This document shows positions 35,080 through 47,561 of a DNA stretch of 64,000 bases, piece by piece. The position numbers and the translations under genes were made by a program. The notes under the pieces are model-generated. The model ran no database searches. It saw nothing but the letters and a program-made list of their open reading frames with translations, and had not been told where the DNA came from. Within the stretch, counting starts at the first letter, position 1, and each line of letters begins with the position of its first letter. This DNA is from Hydractinia symbiolongicarpus (Eukaryota > Cnidaria > Hydrozoa > Anthoathecata > Hydractiniidae): the NCBI RefSeq assembly GCF_029227915.1, contig NC_079875.1, forward strand, positions 31,813,501 to 31,877,500. Direction: 5' to 3'.

Positions 35080-36690
35080 TTATTGGGAGGGGCTAGGATT
35101 AGTGTCACAGTAAAAAATGACTTATTTTTATTCATTTTTAAATAAAGTGCTAGCAGATCACCCGATTCCTTTAAGTTTGCGAGAATGTTATTTCTCGCAG
35201 TGAAAAAGTCTCTATTGTCACAGTTAATACGTCAAAGTTCGCAATAATTTTACTGCCGACCCACGGTCAATCGTTTCACTATCAGGATCAAACTAAGATA
35301 ATAAAGGTAAGGGAATCCAAAGGTGAAATCGCAAAGTATATAGGTGTAAACATTAATTGGTAAATTATTGTGGACCGTTGCACAAGCATCAAGGGAAAGT
35401 AAATTTTATTGTTCACTTTAGAACCTAAGGGAATAACATTTAAAGTATGTAATATGTGTAACAACCGATAATTGATCACACCATTTATTAAAATTTAACG
35501 ATGCATAGATTTATATATCTCAAAAGTGCATTAATTATTTTTTCAAAAAACCTAATTGACCAAATCTGCCTGATCAGATAGCGTGTGTAGGCTAAGCATG
35601 TCAGTTTGGAAAGAATACTTCCTCACGTAATTCATGATTATAATAAAGATGAGCAAATCCGAAATCGCAATTGCAAAGTAAGTATTTGTAGTTTGTTTTC
35701 AATAAATGAATTAAATTATTTAAAAGTAGTCGTACCATGCATCTTTTAAACAACTCATTTGAAGGGGAAAAGATTCCCCTTTAAGTTTCGTATATACATT
35801 CTTTTTTATAGATAGATCAGTTATTTAAAACCGCTCGTCGATGAATATTAATGTGAAGAAAAAGCCAAGTATCATGCGAAAACAGTCCTACAAAATAATT
35901 TGTGAAGACGCTAATTATTTTTTTTAAAAAGCAGCATTGCAATAGCTAGGAAAAAAAATAAAAAAATAACTCAGCCCTCGTTAACCGAGTTTTCATTATT
36001 TTGCAAAAGCAAGTGGTCAACTTCTTGTCTTTGTATCATTTTGAAATTAAGCGACCAACGACCGCGACCAAAGACCGCGACAAAAGGACCAAGATACACG
36101 CCCATTTTTTTAAGCTCTAATTGATATTATTCGAAATTCTTTGACATGTTAGTTTTTTGCGTTAAGTGATATTTATACAGAATTTTTGAAAAGTAAATTG
36201 ATACGCGCTGGCGTGCTTAATAACAAATATGATCATCACCAACCAAATTTTAGGCAAAGCCCTTACGAGCCGGATATTGGTGGTTGACTACATAGGGCAA
36301 TTTCGACCTACATTACTATTTCGACAAATATTTAAGTACTGTGCTAAGCTTTGTTCCAGGATACATACTTCATTTTTTGTTACTAGCGCAAACTCTAAAA
36401 AGTCGTTCAGAAGAATGATAAGATTAAAAAGAAAGAAAGCAAATAGAAAAGAAGAAGAAAAATCAAAAAGAGAATGAAAATGAAATGAAATGGTTAAATG
36501 TGAAGTGGTGGTATGAAATGTTTTTATTTTTTTTTTAAAAGTGCGCAAATTATTATATGCATTTTCCTCTCCACAACAGCCTTCGCATAAATTCTTGCTG
36601 TGCTAAAAATTATTATATTATGGATACCTGAAATTACTGTTCAAAATTCTGAAAATTCCATGATCAAAGCATAAACCAAGTAGTACAATC
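35080..36690. other. AT-rich DNA, no gene recognised
   Basis: A short degenerate run of GCGACCAACGACCGCGACCA near 36,050 is the only structure seen. The open frame at 36,229-36,477 ends in a Lys/Arg/Glu-rich stretch and has no family motif. Confidence 0.5.
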
Positions 36691-36852
36691 TCTATATTAA
36701 TACGCCTTGTGTGTGTGTGTGTGCGCACGGTGAGGCCATGGCACACAAATCACGGGTCACTTTCTTACGACGTGGCGTGACGCTAAAATTTAACAAATTA
36801 AAAAAACGGGAATAGGGGGGTTACTGAAGCCCCACGGGGCCGTTATAGATAA
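36691..36852 (+). mobile_element. Miniature Helitron-like element
   Basis: It begins TCTATATTAATACGCCTTG then a (GT)n run, and ends GCCCCACGGGGCCGTTATAG after a small GC hairpin. This parallels the TCTATATAATAATACGCC start and CACGGGCCTTATCGACTAG end of the larger Helitrons, but the terminal CTAG is changed (ATAA). At 162 bp it is non-coding. Confidence 0.5.
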
Positions 36853-37713
36853 TATCTCACGGAAACAAGTTGTTTATCAACTGAAAAAAGAAAACCAAAG
36901 CGAAGAAGGATGTCTGTTTTTCAAATTAATCCTGGAAAAGTTATTTTAAATTCGAATATGAATGTAATTCGAATCTATAATGTAAAAAACAAATGATTGT
37001 AAATGCATCATACATTGTAGCTATACATTTTCAATTCTCTCTCGGGTGTTTGTTTTTAACACTACAGAAGAGCTGATTTCGTATCACTGAAAAATGTTGG
37101 ATATATTTTAATTTGTTATACTTTTTTTCCTGGTGTACTTCTGAAATGGCAAAGCAAGTATAAAAGTTTTGTGTATTTCGCTTTTTACGTAACGGTTGTG
37201 TTTTTGTTGCACTTGCTTATGTTTTTAGACGCTTTGTTTTCGCGGTTATAAACATAGAATAATGCAGACTGTGAGCAGCCTCGATCCCATGGCTTTAAAC
37301 TCTTTTTGTCATCTCGTTATAAAAGAGACAAAGAGTTCGGTGTCGAGGTTGAAATTAGAGTTTTGAAAATTCAAATTACTGTGTTGTTATTGTTTGGTGT
37401 CTCTTACATCGTTTAATAAGAGATTCAGTGGATTTTCCCACAGGAATTCGGCTAGTATTCCAGTCGTCGATGACTTAGCTGAAAAAGAATTTTATAAATT
37501 TTTTTTGACTCCATCGGATTGGGTTTATTATTTTTTGCGAAATTTCTCGCTAAAGTCAAATCGCAAAAATAAGTTTCAGGGAATTACCCTAATTAAATTA
37601 TATTAAAAAAAAATCTCAATATGCTTTGATAATGAAAGATTCTCGACAATTATTAATAGTATTACCAATTAAAGATAAACCCTTATATTGTCTGACTTGA
37701 TTCTCCAATTCTA
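36853..37713. other. AT-rich DNA, no gene recognised
   Basis: Short open frames only. A duplicated 'aaactctttttgtc..ctcgttataaaagagacaaagag' pair near 37,298-37,335 forms a weak inverted repeat. The end may include decayed Tigger sequence. Confidence 0.4.
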
Positions 37714-38113
37714 AAATTAGAAAAAGAGACGGTTACATAGCGCGACTTTACGTATATATTGCTTTAAAAAGTCCTCCACTTTAACATCAAGAAGGTCTCG
37801 GCTTTTAAAAAGACAGATAGCTTTTTCCTTGATAATACTTCCGTTGACAAGAATATTTTGTGAACGCGCGTTTTTAAAACCATAGAAAAACTTCAAGGTC
37901 GTTGTTGGTACTCGTTTTCATTTTTTTTCGTCTGGAGTTGATTTGATCTGAACGTTTGATTATTTTTATTTTGTTTGCACTCCAGGTCAAGACAGTGCTT
38001 TTCTTGACACCATGTTCTTCAGCGATGCTTTTGTTTGTACTTTTGCCCTGTGCAATTTTCTCCAGCGGTTTATATTTATCGGTTACAGAGATGTTTACTT
38101 GCTTCATTTTCAT
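37714..38113 (-). pseudogene. Tigger/pogo transposase N-terminal fragment (CENP-B-type HTH)
   Basis: Residues from the minus-strand start read QVNISVTDKYKPLEKIAQGK, STNKSIAEEHGVKKSTVLTW and NKIKIIKRSDQ, a psq/CENP-B-type helix-turn-helix with the usual KYK.L..I..GKS..IAE..GV..ST...W pattern. Then DLEVFLWF, a one-base frameshift near 37,874, and FKNARSQNILVNGSIIKEKA, the start of the second (CENP-B box-like) DNA-binding half. The DDE catalytic domain is absent. Upstream lie GTTCGTTATAT repeats that suit a pogo/Tigger end. Confidence 0.75.
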
Positions 38114-38261
38114 TCACACAGTTTTAAATTGCCTTTTTCACCCCAAAATTTTGAATATTTTTTTGGACGACATTGGATGACATTGCATTGCGTTCTTTTT
38201 CTGTACGTAAATTATCTACGTGGTTTGTGCTTTGGTTTAGTTTGTCGTATTTTGTAGCATT

Positions 38262-38372
38262 TGATATTTTGAGTTCGTTATATAGGGGATTTATTGGTTC
38301 AGGGGACGGAAAATTCGGTTTGCTAATTCAACGGTTCGTTATATCGGGGTTCGTTATATAGAAGGAACTTAA
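38262..38372 (-). repeat. Probable Tigger terminal/subterminal repeats
   Basis: Three copies of GTTCGTTATAT at 38,273, 38,334 and 38,349 (followed by AGGGG, CGGGG and AGAAG). They lie 160-260 bp upstream of the transposase fragment start, where the element end is expected. Tigger-class ends often hold short tandem iterations of this kind that bind the transposase. The matching other end was not found. Confidence 0.5.
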
Positions 38373-38399
38373 GGTAGAATCCAAGGGGAACGAACGAGA

Positions 38400-41300
38400 G
38401 TAAGGAAATATTCCGATTGCTGCATAACTTGTCACATAAACAAGCACTGATATTGTATATAGCCTACACCTTACTACATGCCGTCTATAATAGATTTTTG
38501 TGTCCTAATATCATGTGGTTTAAAATATCTAACAGGTTAAAAGCATCACACACAGCACACAACAAACGTTCGTATTACGTGATACAAACGGGTGGTCGAT
38601 TCCGTTGCAAACTAATCTTGTTTCGTTGTAAGTGTTCAGACCTCAATGTTTTTGTTTACCTTTATTCGTAAATTCATTTTCAAATACGAAACTTCCTACC
38701 AACTTTATTGACATGAACTATTGCTAGTCGCAGGTACTGAGGCCAGCTTTTTACTGCAATTGCACAATAAAAGAACGGATTTCGCTACTAACCTAACATA
38801 AAAGAAAAAAACAAAATGCATTGAACTTGCCTAGAGAATACCTAACTTGGTGATAATTTGGCTGCTTTTTAGTTTGCATCGTTCTTTGTGAAATGCAGTC
38901 AGTGTGTTTTATCGCAGATTCGCAAACATTTTTAACGAATATGTTTCAGTCCATGAATGCTTCAATTTGTATACACAAGGTGAGAAAAACAATTTCTAAT
39001 ATTTGCATTTTGATTTTTCTGTACTGTACCATTCATGTGCTCAACTTCCGTCCTGTTTTTCTTTTATTACTTAATACGTGTCATAGCTTTAAGGGTGTTT
39101 TCTATGGTGTATGTTTTTATATTTATTAAATTTTTTTGTATTATCTTTAGACAAAAAAAATTGACTTTGCGTATGTTTCCAGTAATTGACATGACGTGAA
39201 AAATCAGTAAGATAAAGAATACACAGAATACGCGTGGACAAAGAGACATTGGTAGTGAGATACGGAGATGTAGAAGATTACGCTGTTTGGTACACTTAGC
39301 TACTGATGTAAACCATTCTACTTCTGTCATTTGCTAATGCTTACTTTCTTACTACAATCTGCTTAGAAAGACTGAGACATGTTTTATGCTTTCATTTTCA
39401 ACATGCGCAAGCGTAACAAATTGTAAAATGTTTCGTGGTGACTTTTTGTATCAAATACTTCTTGGCGCTGTTACCGCAACTTTAATATTCAAATGGCATC
39501 TATGGCAGATAATTTCCTTCTTTTAACATCTTCCTAACAATAAAGAAAAACAACAATTTTGTAGTGACTTTGACAATTAGTATGGATGGCTGATGGTATA
39601 GAGTGGTACATCGCGTGACACATTTTATAAACCATATTTAACTTTGTCAGTGTCCACGGCTCTATATGGATTACATCCTTTGTGCGTATTTTTGAAGAAG
39701 AAAACCATAAAGCTGGTCACCATTATTTTCGCCGTTGAGGTACACAAAGCATACATTGTAGTGCAGAATCCGAAAAGAAACTTTGTTGCCGACTTACTGC
39801 AGAACGTCGGAAACGGAGCTTCTAACTAACTACAAAATGTCCATTGTGCAGCGGTTGTTTCTTATCAGGATGTTCGCACTCATCCACCAGTATTTTGACG
39901 AATTGGGTGAAATAGGACGATTTATAAAGTTTGGGAAATATTATAATTGATAAATATATTTCATTCTAATATTTAAAAATAGAGGACATTATTATATTAA
40001 ACGTTGGCCATTATAGCACTCATGAACTGAAATCATCTTCGTTATCGTCATGTTTGTGGTATACCCAACTGCATTTCACAAACAACAATATGTAAATGGA
40101 TGCATTGCATCATTTTAGAACGGCGTAAAGCGACTACTCAATTTCACTATATATTTTCCCCAACCTGCTACCTTGAATTTACTGCTTAATGTCCGGCAAT
40201 TCAAGTCAGTCGGCTAACAGTGTTAGTTTGTTTTGGACAAGATGTTTTGTCTTTTAACACACGTGTTTTCATTGTCTTTCCTTGGTCACTTGGTCACGAA
40301 AAAAGTTAGCTAAAGGTTGATACTATGATAAGTAGTTTAAAACGGTTATATGTGGCGATGTTACTAAAATTACGTGATGACGCAAATCAATAAAATCATT
40401 CGGATTTCATTTATTTGTAGTTATTAAAAATCAAATCAAAACATGAGCACCTCTTTTTCTCATTACTAGGGGCGAAATCTAAATATACCTAAATAATCAC
40501 GGTACACTGTGAAAAATTTGTGCATTAATTGAATACGAGTACAAAATTTACATACATTGCGGAGAGGTTAATGCGTGCTTAATTTTTTACTTTCTACTAC
40601 AACTTTTCAACCGTTTTAAAATCGTGCTTCTTAAAACTGTTTCTAGGAATTCAAAATTCTTTTCAATTAATTTTCGCAGAAAACACTACCACGGTGATCC
40701 GCAAAAATTTGGAATGCTAAATCAGCTAAAACTGCTATATTTTTCATTATTGTAGCCTCAGCTTTTAGTTCCTTCTCACTAACGAAATAAATATCCATAC
40801 AGCGTTCGTTTTAAAAGCGTCTCCTTTTACCTAATAACTCTTTTTTCCTATAAGGAAATAATGTTTCAACCATTCGGGTATTCTTTATGTAATTATCACA
40901 TGAGGTGAAAAAACGCCAATCTCTTAGAAAAAATCTGCTATGAACTCTCGTCGTTAACCTAATGTTATCAAATAATAGCGAATATCTTTTTTTGCGCCTT
41001 AATATGAAAATAAACGGAATATAAAACTTTTATTTGGCAATAAGAAACTTTTATCAAAATAATAAACCTTGTTTTGAACTAAAGTTAATTTTTTAACTTA
41101 CATAATATTCAAGCTACGTATATTTCTTATATATTCTCTATGCATTTATTTATTTATTTATTTATTTAAATACCACAATATGTTTCTTTCTATATTGATC
41201 TGTTAACATATTTAAAAAGGGACGTGCGATTCATTGTCGCAACACCATATAAAATGGCGATCGCGCTACGATGTTACTTTACACAGCCGCCATATATGTT

Positions 41301-41825
41301 ACAAAAAACAACTTACCCGAGTACGTAATATTCTAAAACTTCTTCCATTTTAATCTGGGTTGGCACAGCTAAAAAATAAGATATATAAAATAAAATACAT
41401 CAGTTATAAAAAATAAGTTTTATATATCTTATATATATATAGAAACGTTATGAGTTTGCAATTAAGAAACTAGCTACTTCATCGATCAGAAAATAATTAT
41501 GTTCAATATTTGACGGCGATGTTTTGGAGTAAAAATAAAGTTTTAGGCTTTTTTATAATGAGGTATTAAGAACATATTTTCCAATATTTATATAAGGGAG
41601 GGGAATATTGTATTGTATTGCAAGAATTGATGTTTAATTGATGATGTCGTCGTAAACACATTTCCAGTATTCTAAATTGTGGAATATTTAGTTCCTTCTC
41701 GCTATGTGACATTTTTGTTTAGATTTTATGATTACAATAAAAATGCCGGACTACGTGATACCAGAAGCTCTTGTTTGCGCCAGATTATACATAGTATAAA
41801 TTAAATAAATTGTATCTGCACCTAT
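38400..41825. other. AT-rich DNA, no gene recognised
   Basis: Short open frames without motifs (for example 38,893-39,129 and 39,644-39,829). A (TTTA)n microsatellite lies at 41,144-41,168. No clear exon was found. Confidence 0.5.
41144..41168. repeat. (TTTA)n microsatellite
   Basis: About six TTTA units. The same motif forms the LINE tail at 514, but no LINE protein or UTR match follows here, so it is only called a simple repeat. Confidence 0.8.
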
Positions 41826-41828
41826 CCC

Positions 41829-41834
41829 TTTATT
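41829..41834 (-). terminator. Possible polyadenylation signal (AATAAA)
   Basis: AATAAA on the minus strand about 120 bp past the stop of the glycosyltransferase-like exon. Position and orientation suit a 3' end; the hexamer is common in AT-rich DNA, so support is modest. Confidence 0.35.
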
Positions 41835-41952
41835 ATGATCAAATTTAAAAAAGAATTCGATTAAGAGTAACATATAAAAAGAATTTTAAAACAGGCATTT
41901 ACTATTTCGTGTTTTTTTTTTGCCAATTTTGAGGAAGCATTTGAGACTTTCT

Positions 41953-42416
41953 TTACAAGAACAATTTAAAAATCTTGTTGCTGACACTTTTATTACTTAA
42001 TATCCCGCCCAAGAAAACACCATCACACGGCCGACATTTTATATCACATGGGACTCTTTCACTTACGTTACAAGGTCGGATACATCCAACATACATAAGA
42101 TCGTCAGATCTTTTCGTTGGAAACGGTACAGTACCATCGTATCTTGTACAAAGATATGAATCCTGTTGTAAGGTATACGACTTCACTAACGGCCAAATAT
42201 GTCTAGCTAAGACTCTTTGGTCGTTCAATTTTGTAGCTTCTCTATTTTCAGTTCTTCTCTCAGCATTAAGCAAAACCATATTGACAATTTTGTGTGCCAA
42301 TACTCTGTTCATAGCACTTCGAAAGCCCCATAAACCCGCTAAGATTTCAGTTGTATGCCAATAATGATCTCGCATGACGTGCATAATGTGACCACTTCCC
42401 AACCATTCGGTTAACC
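41953..42416 (-). CDS. Terminal exon of a glycosyltransferase-like hypothetical protein
   Basis: An open reading of about 150 residues begins after CTTCCTTAG, a plausible splice acceptor near 42,417. It starts LTEWLGSGHIMHVMRDHYWH, then TTEILAGLWGFRS, a polar stretch, RHIWPLVKSYTLQQDSYLC and VPFPTKRSDDLMYVGC, and ends with Cys pairs (CDIKCRPCDG). From memory, an animal hypothetical family has EWL.SG..FHVMRDHP.H..EILGG.WG and HDSY.C....PFP.QR..., probably an internal part of a GT-A-type glycosyltransferase-like protein; the catalytic DxD would lie upstream. No start codon is in the exon's natural frame before the acceptor, so it is partial. Upstream exons were not found. It appears intact, unlike most coding DNA in this window, and is a good candidate for a real gene. 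Confidence 0.55.
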
Positions 42417-42419
42417 TAA

Positions 42420-43970
42420 GGAAGATTCAACAGTGAATTGTTGGTTTCCATATTTTCCGCTTTGACATTTTGTGCATCATTACTTACCGTTACCATGAAG
42501 TAATGAAAGTCACCAGAACGGGGGTTGTTATTATAATTATATGAGTGATTATAATGATGTAATTGACTGCTTAAACCACCTGTCTTAAAATTAACTCACA
42601 GACAGTACCTGTGTAACCCGACGTTAAACATACGGTAATAGTCTAATTTAAGCCGTAAACTGTACCAAAACTCCCGAAAGAAACAGACTTAATTCGACTA
42701 TTATCAAAGAAATAGAATAAAAAATCCAGGTGAATTTTTTTATTACAACATTACATATGTTCAGTTCTAACACCTATATTTCACTAGTAGAAAAATATTA
42801 ATTAGAGAGAGTTCTGCTAGGTATAAACTTTTCGTGAGGCCCATGTTAAAATTACCAATTCTTATATTTTTAAAATATATTTCTCGGAAGGTAGGTTCGA
42901 TGTTAAATATTTTGCCCACTCGTCACGTATTTTTCTAGTTTTCCTCTACTTTTTACTAAATTTAAATTTCAAAAATTTTAAAGGTGGCATTTTAAAGTTG
43001 ATTTATTTTCTAAGCAAGCTAAATTTTATTTAGTGGGTCGTGGCATAATTTACCTGGCATTTTGAACTTATCATTGCACAAATTAGGGAAGTTCAACCAA
43101 ATAAGTTTAGTTTTTCTTTAAATTACAACAAAAAACAATCACTTCCTGGCCTTACAGGACCCATTTTTCTAAATTAAAAAATAAGTAATTTTATGACCGC
43201 TTTACTGTAATTCTAACTTTCTTCATATATTTCTATGTAATGTAAAAGAAGAAAACAAAGTTCGTAATTTTTATTTTCACTAATGTAGCTATTTAGTTGT
43301 ATATAGCTTAAATTTATTCTGATCCACAAATTATTTTGTGGATAAGAATAATTTTTTCTTTTTACTCAGTAACATTTTTCCCGAGGGAATATTGCTAAAA
43401 CAACATCATTTCTATAAAACAACCTTTAGCATGAGATGCTAATATATTTCCTGAATTGAGAAAAGATTTTTTTATTTGGGCAATACCTAAAATTATTTAA
43501 TATCTTCATGTAGGTGTGATGTTTACTAAATTGTGTAAAAAAATGTGTTCCTAATCAGGGGCGGATCTACGATTTTTTTCTGGTTAGGCAAAATTTGATA
43601 GATTTTTTGGCAAAGTAATGTCCAGTGTTGTGGTGTTGTACGAGGTAAATCGGGCGTTTTGTGTTTTTTCTGTAAAAGGAGCTAAAGATTTCCCTGAAGT
43701 ATAGTTTTTAGTTATTAAAAATCCTTCCTAGATTAGAAACGAAAGTTTCTTTATAGCTAAATAAAACACAGTAACCTCCGTAGTTTTAACACTTTAACCT
43801 TGTTAAAAAATGCGGATGGAAAATGCATGTCAGCAAATTCAAAACAGGGTTAGCGTTTCCATAGTTTCGAGTTTCCATAGTTACTGGTATCATCATCTAA
43901 GCATCTTTTTACGTTTTACGCACATATTACGAGTACAAGTAATAAGTTGGGGAGTTGCTTTACTTCAAAA
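42420..43970. other. AT-rich DNA; a possible TE terminus near 43,557
   Basis: No exon recognised. CAGGGGCGGATCTACG near 43,557 resembles the end of a hAT-like or other DNA transposon, and a related sequence (reverse of CTTAGATACGCCCCTG) lies near 56,450, but no element body was identified at either place. Confidence 0.4.
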
Positions 43971-44090
43971 CTAATCGATAACGCCCGTGGAGAAATCCAC
44001 TTAGGCAGAGGGACAATGGTACTATAGTTTGTTTTTGATTTTTTGCTGACGTCAGCAGTACAGATACAAAAAGATATGCAATATGTCTAA
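43971..44090 (-). mobile_element. Helitron 3'-end fragment
   Basis: On the minus strand: GCTGACGTCAGCAAAAAATC, later GCCTAAGTGGATTTCTCCAC (hairpin) then GGGCGTTATCGATTAG. This is the 3' end of the family found at 4-11 kb with CTAG changed to TTAG. The match fades after about 120 bp, so it is a remnant. Confidence 0.75.
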
Positions 44091-45380
44091 TAACTAACAG
44101 TACAACAGAAAACAAGACAATCTTAGGAATATATAGTCAACGTAGTGCACCGTAGAAATGTTGTTTGGAAAATTATAGTCTGTGTTAACAACCTGCAAAA
44201 GTAAAACCAAAAGCAGCATACAAAAGTGTGAGGTAGCAACATATAATAAACGTTATGAAATTCCCACAGGAGTAAGTCAGTTAATTAAGCCAGAAAAGAG
44301 TTAGAAATCAGAAAAATAACATCAAAACATTTAACATGTCTATATTCTAATACTGTAAAATCTTTAACAAAGTTCATTTTTATTAGTTTACAGTCGTTCT
44401 TTGACATACTTGTTTCGATCTGTATTGTTTTACGTGAAAATCATGTCTATTAAGGGAAAAGAATTATATTAATTTAATTTATATTAATTCAATTGTCATC
44501 AAATGATGCATGTTTTACAAAATGTAACAAAATATTACCTCTTGGCGGGGGCGGCAATTGGTCTAAAACAACAACAAAAGAACATTAGGAATTTTTTAAG
44601 GAAATTTTAGGAGAATACGATGCAAAAATGTTTTTTTTTGCTCTATGCAGACTTAGACGGCGATTATCCGCACAACATCAACGACCACCCGTCAAATAAA
44701 AAAGAATAAACTTGCTTAAAAATGAAGGAGAAAAATCTCTGTTTCCTGGGATCACTATTTCTAAATGATACAATAAAATATCTTACCATTCCAATTCACT
44801 GGATCTAAACGGGAAGGTAAATATTTATACAATAAAAGTTGCAAATGCTGGTTTTGACAGAAGATAGGGAGAGAACATTAGAATGCCTTTGACAGACGTC
44901 GAAACTAAAAAAGGGATGTTAGACTAATGACCACATGTTTTTTTATAATTTACCGCAGTAGCAAACTTCGAATGCATGCAAAGAAGTAAGCAGTTTTTAA
45001 ATTAATTTTGATTGGAAATTCAGTTTTAAAAATTTGAGTACAGTAGCGAACCTACAAAAAAAATTATGGACATGTACCACCCAAGATACAATATCAAATC
45101 TTCGGATAAAAAGCTCACATTGCTGCTTGTTTATAAAATACTAGGTTGTAAAAGGTTTCTTCAAAATGATGTGATATATATGACCATTTTTTTGAGAAGG
45201 ATCAGACTTAATTTTGCGAGATTTATTTTGTTTTCAATATACTTACTTTTCCGGATCGGAGTTTTTACTAAAAAAAAATAAAAAAGCATTTATTTCTTTG
45301 TTCAAGCTGTAAACACATATCTGATTCTACACCCTATTCGGTAGTCCGCTGTAAAACGGAGAACGATAAACGGCGCACTC
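44091..45380. other. AT-rich DNA, no gene recognised
   Basis: Nothing beyond short motif-free open frames (for example 45,066-45,281). Confidence 0.5.
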
Positions 45381-45382
45381 CG

Positions 45383-45634
45383 TTGTTGCGCTGTTGCTCC
45401 AGCGATAGCGGAGAGCGATGCTTATCGAAGGTTTTACTATTTGCTTATGAAAAAAAAATGGTGGCGTCGTTGCGAGAAAAAGAATTCAACGTTGATATTT
45501 TTACTATTTTAAATCATCAAAATCAACACGATGGTAATAATAAAAAGGAAGATATGGATGCTGGAGTCAATGCAAAAGAAATGTACAAGCTTAAATTTGA
45601 AGGTCTTGTGCGAATTTTTCTTTTTAGCTTCTAG
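45383..45634 (+). CDS. Possible first exon, hypothetical
   Basis: A locally GC-richer open frame; the better start is the internal ATG near 45,461 (MVASLREKEFNVDIFTILNH, then a polar NKKEDMDAGVNAKEMYKLKF stretch). No domain is recognised. Reading ends at TAG after a hydrophobic FLFSF, probably intronic sequence, so a donor may lie before it, but no consensus site is obvious. It might be the 5' exon of the gene whose short exons begin at 47,562; this is speculative. Confidence 0.25.
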   Translation: MLRCCSSDSGERCLSKVLLFAYEKKMVASLREKEFNVDIFTILNHQNQHDGNNKKEDMDAGVNAKEMYKLKFEGLVRIFLFSF

Positions 45635-45639
45635 CTGGC

Positions 45640-47560
45640 TTGCTTTTTCTGTTTGCTAGCTAGCTAGAGATACATATCCTAGCCATAATAGCTAGCTGTG
45701 AGCCCTTATCCTCCTTATTCCACGATATCTAATCAGCTGCAATGTGACATGGTTACAGCCCTTTTTAGCTGGTCAGCTGATTTGGCGGAAAAGCTCTAGG
45801 GCTCTGGCATTCAGAGCTTGCTGAAGAGAGGTTTTTTCCTGTGCATTTCTTCTCACGGAAACGTCATTGAGGTTTTCAACTACTCTCGAGTGTAGATTGA
45901 TGCCTTCTAATTTGTTTATACACAATACCTTTGTGCGAAGAAATTGAATAAAAATAACCGCACTTCACCTAGCGTCCCCATCCTATTTCCTGCCACCCAA
46001 ATGTAAAGCCAAAGAACTTCCTGCTGAAAATGTAAGCAATGGAATTCATCTAGCTATAGCTATATCATCAGTCAAGCGCTTGTCTGTTCTGCATCAGTCA
46101 GAGGACATATCCCCAGTAGTATATTGATTTAGGGCCTTCAAAAATTTATCTTGGGGCCCATTAACAAGATTTTGTCCGTTAAGGTCTTCACCTCTTAACG
46201 GATCCTCCCCAAAAAACTGAAATGATTCGCTGGTTTACGACAGTATGCTCTTCCTACTAGCTCGTAATGTTGAGACTGTGCTGCCATCTTGATGCCTTCT
46301 AAAACATTTCGGGGTTGATTATAATGCTCAGACATTTTCAGTCAAGTTATAGAACAATAAGAAAATGGTTTTTAATGGACAATATCCTGTTATCAGGGCC
46401 CAAAATATTTTTAGAAGGCTCCTTTGCTAAGGCGCAGGTATCAATAGGTAATAGCTATAGCTAGCTATAGCTATGCTGATATATAGCTACCTTCCGCTCC
46501 CAAAGAAGTTAATCTCAAAACGATCATAACATATTACTACTGAATAAAAAATCATTTGTTTCGCAAATCAAATTGTAAAAACTAGAAATTAACCCCAACT
46601 TCGTTCAGTTCTCCACCATATCGAAATGGTTAAATACTTGTTCAAACTTATTTCGGATATATATATTTATATATACTCCAATTGTGACCAATTCTGACGA
46701 TGTTACTACGTTGCTCAGGGATGCGCTACATATATGAAAAATAGGAGCTATAGGGGTTTTAAACATGCTATATATGCCCCCGTATATGCTTTTAGTAACT
46801 CTATTTCAGATTTAGCATTTAATCCAACGACAAAACCTGAAATTTTACTGGCGTTGACAAAAAACTTCCCTATGAGTCCCCTATGAAAATTTCATCATTT
46901 TCCGACGAGGAACAAAGTGAGGTCAAAATTACTTTAATGTTTGCCGCTTTTCACCCTAGCTCTTTTTCAAGATAGTGATATAAATGCAAATGGGAAAAAG
47001 GGATATATTTTCTTAAACTATGTTATAAGAAAAGTCCATGAGCTAAATCAGGACAAGGTAGAAAAACACAAGAACAAATTCACCATTAATAATCATGAAA
47101 TGATGGTCTTTTTAATATTTCAGAATAAATTGCTAATTAATTTCAGAATAACAGCTAATTAAGAAATTACTAATTATAACCCGAGAAAATTAAATGCAAT
47201 GTCAAAGAAATGCTTAATTTCTAATTTTATTAGGCAGAGTGGTTGCTGTACTTGGACATTGAAGTGCTGTGTATATTTAGACTCTGTTGGCTGCTTTTCC
47301 CCCTTATTCTTTTAGATACTTGGCTTGAACGTTTGTTGAAATCAGTGGATAAATATTTCGTAGTTTAAAAGACAGTAAGGCAGTATTTCCTCATGGTAAG
47401 TTATCCTGTAGGTTAGGTTTCCAATTCATTTCACCATTTCTTGCCTAACATTTGTAATGAAACAACTTACATCGACTTTTATAGGTACATAATTTTTTTT
47501 TATCATATGTCAAGTAATCCACCGAATATTTATTTTGTGTAGATGTTTGGAATCATATCA
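45640..47560. other. TAGC-rich spacer, no gene recognised
   Basis: Several short TAGCTAGC/AGCTATAGCTA runs (45,655; 46,060; 46,455) and an AT dinucleotide stretch near 46,660. The open frame at 46,941-47,162 shows no motif. Confidence 0.4.
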
Positions 47561-47561
47561 G

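Noticed and set aside
41144-41168. 3' tail of a second LINE
   Set aside because: The (TTTA)n matches, but no LINE UTR or protein sequence adjoins it.
42480-42560. Upstream exon of the glycosyltransferase-like gene ending at GTAAGT (minus strand)
   Set aside because: A GTAAGT is present, but joining it to the acceptor at 42,417 puts a stop in frame and no family pattern is seen.
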